This document shows positions 38,597 to 43,596 of a stretch of 43,596 nucleotides of DNA, piece by piece. The DNA lies in contig JALSLH010000005.1 of assembly GCA_026988435.1 (NCBI GenBank), forward strand, positions 86,831 to 130,426, in the 5' to 3' direction. The notes under the pieces were generated by a model. It was given only the letters and a program-made list of their open reading frames with translations. It made no database searches and had not been told where the DNA came from. Origin of the DNA: Methylophaga sp. (GTDB taxonomy: Bacteria > Pseudomonadota > Gammaproteobacteria > Nitrosococcales > Methylophagaceae). Both the position numbers and the translations under genes were made by a program. The first letter of the stretch is position 1. Every line of letters begins with the position of its first letter.

Positions 38597-39124
38597 ATGA
38601 ATTATCGCCGAAACCGTGTGGCGGGCGGGACATATTTTTTCACCGTGAACTTGCTAAATCGGAATGCTGATTTTTTAATAAAACACATTGATGATTTGCG
38701 TAATGCTATCCGGGTCACACGTGAAAAACATCCTTTTCATATTGATGCATGGGTGGTATTACCTGAACATATGCATTGTATTTGGACGCTACCCGATGGC
38801 GATGCGGATTATTCTCGGCGTTGGCAAATATTGAAAAAGCATTTTTCAAAAGCATTACCGAAAATGGAATATCGGTCGAAAACTCGGCTTAAAAATAATG
38901 AGCGAGGTATTTGGCAGCGGCGGTTTTGGGAGCATACGATTCGGGATGATGTGGATTATGCTCAGCATATGGATTATATTCATTATAATCCTGTGAAACA
39001 TGGTTATGTAGGTAATGTGAAAGAGTGGCCGCATTCCACTTTTCATCGTTTGGTGGAGACGGGTGTTTATCCGTCTAATTGGGGTGAGGATGTAGATATT
39101 TTGGATGTTGGCGAGCGGAGTTAA
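38597..39124 (+). CDS. REP-associated tyrosine transposase (RAYT, Y1_Tnp)
   Basis: This 175-residue protein from ATG 38597 is a single-domain Y1/HUH transposase. It has the metal-binding His58-x-His60 in LPEHMHCIWTLP, GIWQRRFWEHTI, and the catalytic-Tyr region DYIHYNPVKHGYV (probably Tyr127), followed by WPHSTFHR. RAYTs nick and join REP single strands. All three REPs around it share the expected GTAG head and hairpin. The frame is open upstream into REP 2, but ATG 38597 matches the family start (NYRRNRVAGGTYFFTVNLL). It appears intact. Confidence 0.93.
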   Translation: MNYRRNRVAGGTYFFTVNLLNRNADFLIKHIDDLRNAIRVTREKHPFHIDAWVVLPEHMHCIWTLPDGDADYSRRWQILKKHFSKALPKMEYRSKTRLKNNERGIWQRRFWEHTIRDDVDYAQHMDYIHYNPVKHGYVGNVKEWPHSTFHRLVETGVYPSNWGEDVDILDVGERS

Positions 39125-39151
39125 TAATATTACCTCTCTATAATCGTATGC

Positions 39152-39182
39152 GTCGGATGGCGCTATCGCTTATCCGACCTAC
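39152..39182 (-). repeat. REP hairpin 3
   Basis: Identical to REP 2 and in the same orientation, 27 nt downstream of the RAYT stop. Confidence 0.88.
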
Positions 39183-39207
39183 GTTGGAGTTATATTAAGG
39201 AGCAATA

Positions 39208-39231
39208 GTGTCGAAATTGAAAGATGATTGA
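39208..39231 (+). other. 7-codon ORF resembling a decayed hemE start
   Basis: GTG 39208 has a strong AAGGAG site 5 nt upstream, and the frame runs 7 codons (VSKLKDD) to a TGA. The 23 nt from 39208 match the first 23 nt of hemE from 39496 at 18 positions, and the hemE product starts VSELKND. It looks like a vestigial copy of the hemE start, or a leader peptide coupled to the next ORF, whose ATG overlaps it. Confidence 0.5.
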
Positions 39232-39496
39232 AGCTATTATAGGAATCGCTGTAGCAATTGTTGAATTGATTGCTTCAGCTGTTTCCTCGTTAATAGAAGC
39301 GATAGCCACACTTTTTACCGTTACAGGTGAGACGTTATCTGCTGGAGAGGCAATCGTAGGATTGTTTTCATTGATCGCGGAGTTATTTTGGTGGGTTGTT
39401 TTAATATTGATTGAACTAGTTGTGGCGTTATTTAGCTTTCGAAAGCCCAAAAAAGTAAAAAAGCCACACTTTAAAAAATCTAAAGAGGAATTGTAG
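39224..39496 (+). CDS. Small hydrophobic protein before hemE
   Basis: This 90-residue protein is almost entirely hydrophobic and helical for residues 1-70 (repeated I/A/V/E pattern, probably two to three membrane segments) with a basic tail ([18 protein letters not shown]). No family recognised. Its ATG overlaps the 7-codon ORF and its TAG shares one base with the hemE GTG, so translation is likely coupled at both ends. It is flanked by the imperfect 23-nt repeat of the hemE start. Confidence 0.65.
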   Translation: MIEAIIGIAVAIVELIASAVSSLIEAIATLFTVTGETLSAGEAIVGLFSLIAELFWWVVLILIELVVALFSFRKPKKVKKPHFKKSKEEL

Positions 39497-40566
39497 TGTC
39501 AGAATTAAAAAATGATCGTTATCTTCGTGCTTTATTACGCCAACCTGTAGATAAAACTCCGGTTTGGGTGATGCGGCAAGCAGGGCGTTATTTGCCTGAA
39601 TATCGTGAGGTGCGCGCTAAGGCGGGTGATTTTATGACCTTGTGTAGCACGCCTGATTTGGCGTGTGAAGTGACTTTGCAGCCGATTCGTCGTTTTGATT
39701 TAGATGCGGCGATTATTTTTTCAGATATTCTGACGATTCCTGATGCGATGGGTTTGGGTTTGCACTTTGTTGCAGGCGAAGGCCCTAAGTTTTCTAATCC
39801 GATACAAAGCGCTGCCGATATCGCCAAGTTAGGTGTTCCTGATATGGAAGATAACTTGGGTTATGTAATGGATGCTATTCGACTTGCGCGTCGTGAAATT
39901 GATGGCAAAGTACCTTTAATTGGTTTCAGTGGTAGCCCGTGGACATTGGCCTGTTATATGGTTGAAGGTGGTTCTAGTAAAGACTTTGCTAAAGTAAAAG
40001 GTATGATGTTCGATGCCCCTGAGCAAATGCATGCTTTGTTGAATGTGATGGCTGATTCGGTGATTGCTTATTTAAATGCTCAAATTGCGGCGGGAGCACA
40101 GTCTGTTATGTTGTTTGACACTTGGGGGGGTGCGTTGAGCACGGGCAACTACCAAGAGTTCTCACTTGCCTATATGAAAAAGATTATTGCTGGTTTAACG
40201 CGTGAAAGTGATGGTCGTACCGTACCGGTAACCATGTTTACTAAAGGTGGCGGTCAGTGGTTGGAACTTATGGCAGAAACAGGTGCTGATGCAGTTGGCC
40301 TTGATTGGACAACAGATATCGGCACTGCACGCCAACGTGTTGGTGATAAAGTGACATTGCAAGGTAATATGGACCCATGTGTTTTATATGCTTCTGCTGA
40401 TCGTGTTGAACAAGAAGTGGCCAGTGTTTTAGCCAGCTTTGGCAAAGCTGAAACAGGACATGTATTTAATCTGGGCCATGGTATTCATCCAACAATAGAA
40501 CCTGAAAAAATGAAACGCTTAATTGATTCAGTGCATCGTTTGAGTGAGCCTTATCATCAGAAATAG
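39496..40566 (+). CDS. hemE: Uroporphyrinogen decarboxylase
   Basis: This 356-residue protein begins at GTG 39496, with AAAGAGG upstream. It shows the UroD signatures [16 protein letters not shown] and [14 protein letters not shown], then [13 protein letters not shown], and the C-terminal [10 protein letters not shown]. It decarboxylates uroporphyrinogen III to coproporphyrinogen III in haem synthesis. gltB-gltD-hemE is a conserved order, here interrupted by about 1.7 kb of accessory DNA. Confidence 0.98.
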   Translation: MSELKNDRYLRALLRQPVDKTPVWVMRQAGRYLPEYREVRAKAGDFMTLCSTPDLACEVTLQPIRRFDLDAAIIFSDILTIPDAMGLGLHFVAGEGPKFSNPIQSAADIAKLGVPDMEDNLGYVMDAIRLARREIDGKVPLIGFSGSPWTLACYMVEGGSSKDFAKVKGMMFDAPEQMHALLNVMADSVIAYLNAQIAAGAQSVMLFDTWGGALSTGNYQEFSLAYMKKIIAGLTRESDGRTVPVTMFTKGGGQWLELMAETGADAVGLDWTTDIGTARQRVGDKVTLQGNMDPCVLYASADRVEQEVASVLASFGKAETGHVFNLGHGIHPTIEPEKMKRLIDSVHRLSEPYHQK

Positions 40567-40602
40567 ATTTTGACATTATCTTGCCTGCTGAGGGATAAAG
40601 CT

Positions 40603-40704
40603 ACCCGTCATCCTCGAGATCTTTTATCGGGGATCTGGTCTTTATTAATTAGATTCCGGCTAAAAGATTACCGAAACGCAGTAACCGAAGGATCAATGAC
40701 GGGT
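40603..40704. repeat. Palindromic REP/MITE-like element
   Basis: The outer arms ACCCGTCAT (40603-40611) and ATGACGGGT (40696-40704) are perfect inverted repeats. Inner stretches ATCGGGGATC and GATTCCGG echo the CCGTCATTCC...GGAATGACGG family of dispersed elements. About 102 bp, no coding potential, between hemE and the EamA gene. A related half element lies at 12531-12582. Confidence 0.65.
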
Positions 40705-40729
40705 GTATATTGATCCTTATTAGCAAACA

Positions 40730-41641
40730 ATGAAGAGCTCCCACACTAAAAACATTTGGATAGGTTTTGCTTTAGCAGCGTTTGGTACCTTGCTATTTTC
40801 ACTGAAGTCTATTTTCATAAAATTTCTGTATCAACAAGGCTTGAATGCCGACTCTGTGCTGGTGCTCAGGATGGCTTTGGCTTTGCCCATTTATGCTGGG
40901 ATTTTGTTGTGGTTATTACGTGATTACTCGCAAAAATCGAAACTAGATTTATCTATATTACGAACGATACTTTTACTAGGTTTTTTCGGTTATTATCTAG
41001 CCTCTTTACTTGATCTGATGGGCTTGGAATTAATCACGGCTCAGTTAGAAAGACTCAGTTTATTCACCTATCCATTTATGGTGGCAGTCATTGGTCATTT
41101 ACTATTTAAAGAGCCACTTACTCGACGCATAATTATTGCATTAGTAACTACTTACTCTGGATTAGTGCTCGTTATGTCACAAGAGTTACAGTTGACAGGC
41201 AATAATGTGTTGCTGGGCGTTACATTGGTATTAGGTAGCGCATTAAGCTTTGCATTTTATGTTTTATTTAGTAAAGGCTATATCAAAAAGCTAGGGAGCC
41301 TGTTGTTCACTAGTTTGGCTATGATTGCCTCAAGTCTTTTTGGGCTTATTTATGGCGCTATTGTTGTTGATTGGACTGTAGTAACGATAAGTGCAGATGC
41401 ATGGCTCTGGCTGGTGATGTTAGTGGTGTTTAGCACAGTGATCCCCAGCTTTATGATGACTGAAAGCATTAACCGCATTGGCCCAACACAAACAGGTATT
41501 GTGGGTATGCTTGGCCCCATCTTTACGATTGTATTGGCTGTTTATTTATTAGATGAGCCATTCACGCTAATGATTGGCTTAGGCGGCTTAATGATACTGC
41601 TAGGCGTATTTAGTTTAGTAGTGAATAAGTCATCTACTTGA
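40730..41641 (+). CDS. EamA/DMT-family transporter
   Basis: This 303-residue membrane protein has about ten hydrophobic helices in two EamA-type halves (FALAAFGTLLFSLKSIFIKF at the start of the first; a second half from about 150). GLVLVMS and the conserved IGPTQTGIVGMLGPIFTIVLAVYLLDEP near the end are typical. It is a drug/metabolite-type exporter with substrate unknown. It is convergent with the next gene, with stop codons 1 nt apart and no terminator seen. Confidence 0.9.
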   Translation: MKSSHTKNIWIGFALAAFGTLLFSLKSIFIKFLYQQGLNADSVLVLRMALALPIYAGILLWLLRDYSQKSKLDLSILRTILLLGFFGYYLASLLDLMGLELITAQLERLSLFTYPFMVAVIGHLLFKEPLTRRIIIALVTTYSGLVLVMSQELQLTGNNVLLGVTLVLGSALSFAFYVLFSKGYIKKLGSLLFTSLAMIASSLFGLIYGAIVVDWTVVTISADAWLWLVMLVVFSTVIPSFMMTESINRIGPTQTGIVGMLGPIFTIVLAVYLLDEPFTLMIGLGGLMILLGVFSLVVNKSST

Positions 41642-41642
41642 T

Positions 41643-42095
41643 CTAATCATCATCTGTTTTTCGGGCTTCTTCGATCAGCTGTCGTGCAAAGCGTTTAACT
41701 TCGAGATCATAAAGTGCTAACTGCCCACCTGTTTTGATAGCGCTCATCGCTAGGCCGCTAATAATCATTAGCAATAAGACCGCCAAGAACCACGCTAAGA
41801 AATAAGACACTCGAAGTGAATCATCGGCTTGAGTGACTTCTGCTCGTGGGGTTTCTGCATTAGCAGTATTGGAGGTGCTCAATGCGCCAGCAGCTAATGA
41901 TGAAATGGTGCTATCAAGGTTTGAACCGTGATCAATAGCATCAGCGAATCGCTCAATTTTTTGTGGCTCATCATAGAGCTCCCATGCGGCAAAGATGACT
42001 TTGATGCCCACATATAAACCGATAATAAGCATAATTAAGCCCAATGAACGGACGAGGATAGATAAGAAATCGGTAGTTTTTGATGTATTCTGCAT
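41643..42095 (-). CDS. Two-TM membrane protein, unknown
   Basis: This 150-residue protein has two hydrophobic helices (about 12-33 and 96-118) separated by a polar, Ala/Ser/Thr-rich loop of about 60 residues, with a charged C-terminal tail. I do not recognise a family. The loop should face the periplasm if both termini are cytoplasmic. It lies downstream of the porin terminator, so it has its own promoter, which is not identifiable. Confidence 0.72.
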   Translation of the reverse strand: MQNTSKTTDFLSILVRSLGLIMLIIGLYVGIKVIFAAWELYDEPQKIERFADAIDHGSNLDSTISSLAAGALSTSNTANAETPRAEVTQADDSLRVSYFLAWFLAVLLLMIISGLAMSAIKTGGQLALYDLEVKRFARQLIEEARKTDDD

Positions 42096-42203
42096 GATAA
42101 TCCGTATTCAGTTAACCCAGCAATGAATGAAGCTAAAATAATAGCAGAAATTTTATGCTGGTATCAAAATAAAACTCAGTTACCAGAATGATAGGCAAAA
42201 AAA

Positions 42204-42234
42204 TACCAGACTGGAGCGATTGTCCAGTCTGGTA
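42204..42234 (-). terminator. Terminator of the porin gene
   Basis: TACCAGACTGGA (42204-42215) and TCCAGTCTGGTA (42223-42234) form a perfect 12-bp stem with a 7-nt loop, followed on the minus strand by TTTTTTT. Confidence 0.92.
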
Positions 42235-42247
42235 AACGAGGTGTTTC

Positions 42248-43492
42248 TTAGAATTTAAGTTGACCAAATAGCCAGAACTTTTCAGTATCTACTTTTGAAG
42301 CAAACTCGCTATCTGCATTATAGTCAGCATAAGCAGCACCAAGAGTGTAGTGCTTCATAAACTTTTTGGTGACCATAATATTGAATTCAGAACCTGCATC
42401 TAAGCTTTTTTCATCAGTTTCGAAGTCATGGTATATTACGACTAACTTGGAACCGAATACTTTACCGACAGCTGTGACATAAATATCTCTTAGCCCTTGT
42501 GCTGGGGTACTTAAAAATTGATCTGCCCAGCCTTGGAATGGGTGATTGGTGCCAAGTGGTGTTTTAAAGCTGTCAGTGCCATCACCTTCTTGCATTTCAT
42601 ATGATAGCTTTGCCATCCAGCCTTTATATTTTCCACCTAGCTCGGCTAGGTAATAATTTTGGCTAGCCATCGTGCCGTCTTTATAGTCATCTTGACGTGC
42701 TGTTTCAGCAGTATAAATTAATTTAAAGTCATCATTTAATGGAGCGGCACCGTTCCAGCGTAAGCCAATTGTTTTTGTACCTATTGTAGGAGCATCTTCA
42801 AAATCAAGTAAGTATGCATAAGCTTCTAGCTTACCTGCTGAGAAGCCATCGTATACACCGCGAAATAGGTGCGAATCCATATCAACGACACCATTTCTGA
42901 TGATGCCTGCATTTCTATCATCACCAAAGATAGTATTTCGTTTGTTGATATAAGCGTAGCTTAATTCTGTTTTATCAAAAGAGTGATTAACAATAGTGAA
43001 TCCATCATATGATTGATGGTTCTGACGCCATAGCACATTACCAATAAAACGGTGGAAAGGGGCGGCGCGATGGGTGATTTCTTGACGACCATATTTAAAC
43101 TCAGTATCCCAGTTGTTATAGGCCAAATAAGCTTGCAATACTTCTGTGTTGTCAGGATCGGCAATAACTGAATATTGCGTATTTCCATTTGTTGTGCTGT
43201 TGTAATGATCTGAGCCTATTTCGGTAATATCCTCTAGCTCCGCAAAAGCACTAAACCGATGGAAGTCACCTGTTTTATAACCTAAAGTAGTGCGAAGGGT
43301 AAGTGCATCAGCATCTTTTAATGCATTATCTTGGTCAACATTTTCATAACGTAAGCGCGTTGAAAAGCTAACTTTTCCTCCCGTTAGCGCTTCAAAAAAT
43401 GCATCGTCAGCGAAGGCTGTTGGCGTAACAAATAAGGAAGCTAATCCTGTTGCCAGTATGGTTGGTAAAATGGAATGTTTGATGGGGTTCAT
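42248..43492 (-). CDS. Outer-membrane beta-barrel porin
   Basis: This 414-residue protein from ATG 43492 (AAAGGA 7 nt upstream) has a signal peptide (about 1-28, ending TAFADD) and alternating amphipathic strands typical of a barrel. It ends in LFGQLKF with a terminal Phe, the BAM recognition signal. The N-terminus (FEALTGGKVSFSTRLRYENVDQ) resembles alginate-export/major outer-membrane porins. Substrate unknown. It is monocistronic, with its own terminator. The frame is open 6 codons upstream but the RBS favours 43492. Confidence 0.9.
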   Translation of the reverse strand: MNPIKHSILPTILATGLASLFVTPTAFADDAFFEALTGGKVSFSTRLRYENVDQDNALKDADALTLRTTLGYKTGDFHRFSAFAELEDITEIGSDHYNSTTNGNTQYSVIADPDNTEVLQAYLAYNNWDTEFKYGRQEITHRAAPFHRFIGNVLWRQNHQSYDGFTIVNHSFDKTELSYAYINKRNTIFGDDRNAGIIRNGVVDMDSHLFRGVYDGFSAGKLEAYAYLLDFEDAPTIGTKTIGLRWNGAAPLNDDFKLIYTAETARQDDYKDGTMASQNYYLAELGGKYKGWMAKLSYEMQEGDGTDSFKTPLGTNHPFQGWADQFLSTPAQGLRDIYVTAVGKVFGSKLVVIYHDFETDEKSLDAGSEFNIMVTKKFMKHYTLGAAYADYNADSEFASKVDTEKFWLFGQLKF

Positions 43493-43559
43493 AATGTTTT
43501 CCTTTAGCATAAAGTCAATTTGTTAAGGGTATTTTATCTTTTAGGGGTATCTAATTGCC

Positions 43560-43573
43560 TTGACGTAAGTCAT
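43560..43573. promoter_or_regulatory. FNR/CRP-type dyad upstream of the porin
   Basis: TTGACGTAAGTCAT has two half-sites TTGAC and GTCAT with a 4-nt spacer, similar to the TTGAT-N4-ATCAA plan of the FNR/DNR/CRP superfamily. It lies 68 nt upstream of the porin start. One half-site base deviates, so it is only a candidate. Confidence 0.35.
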
Positions 43574-43596
43574 GTGAACACTCGAAAAAATAGCCA

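Overview
The window looks like a chromosomal segment of a low-to-mid GC gammaproteobacterium. The gene orders gpmI-envC-ctpA, secB-gpsA, folK-folB/plsY, tsaD|rpsU-yqeY-dnaG-rpoD, purK-purE and gltB-gltD-hemE are all classical gammaproteobacterial arrangements. The closest feel is a marine Thiotrichales/Methylophaga/Cycloclasticus-like lineage, but that is an impression from protein flavour and base composition, not a proven assignment.

Layout. 1-5446 (minus): gpmI, envC, ctpA, a DJ-1/YajL-like protein and a truncated two-receiver regulator form a co-directional run. 5558-9073 (plus): an ArsR-type regulator with a persulfide-sensor-like cysteine pair, a membrane rhodanese, grxC, secB, gpsA and an unknown lipoprotein, closed by a strong bidirectional terminator. 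9138-12529: midA, then the folate/pterin genes folM, folK and folB, and plsY. 12531-13866: yaiL and a YefM-YoeB toxin-antitoxin pair with its palindromic operator and an extra 43-codon ORF. 13863-19459: tsaD facing the macromolecular synthesis genes rpsU, yqeY, dnaG and rpoD, with a CAU-anticodon tRNA only 6 nt after rpoD.

19483-21920: a roughly 2.4-kb island (Fic adenylyltransferase plus small unknown ORFs) bounded by an exact 22-bp direct repeat of the tRNA-proximal terminator. 21955-26788: RIO-type kinase, aquaporin, HD hydrolase, a zinc-ribbon membrane protein, purK and purE. 26854-31565 (minus): a tightly coupled four-gene operon (TonB-dependent receptor, His-containing DUF4198-like membrane-anchored periplasmic protein, NapH/CcoG-like membrane polyferredoxin, CcdA/DsbD-like membrane protein). 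It reads as an uncharacterised metal (or metal-chelate) uptake and reduction system and is the best candidate for an undescribed system here. 31814-40566 (plus): gltB, gltD and hemE, with an accessory block between gltD and hemE that holds two small membrane proteins, a RAYT transposase with three REP hairpins, and a hydrophobic 90-residue protein inserted next to an apparent decayed copy of the hemE start. 40603-43596: a REP/MITE-like palindrome, an EamA transporter, an unknown two-TM protein and an outer-membrane beta-barrel porin.

Connections between genes: sulfur/thiol chemistry (regulator, rhodanese, glutaredoxin) shares a transcript with protein export (secB) and phospholipid precursor synthesis (gpsA; plsY lies elsewhere in the window). 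folM, folK and folB supply reduced pterins. All functional statements come from reading the sequence and motif memory; no database search was possible.
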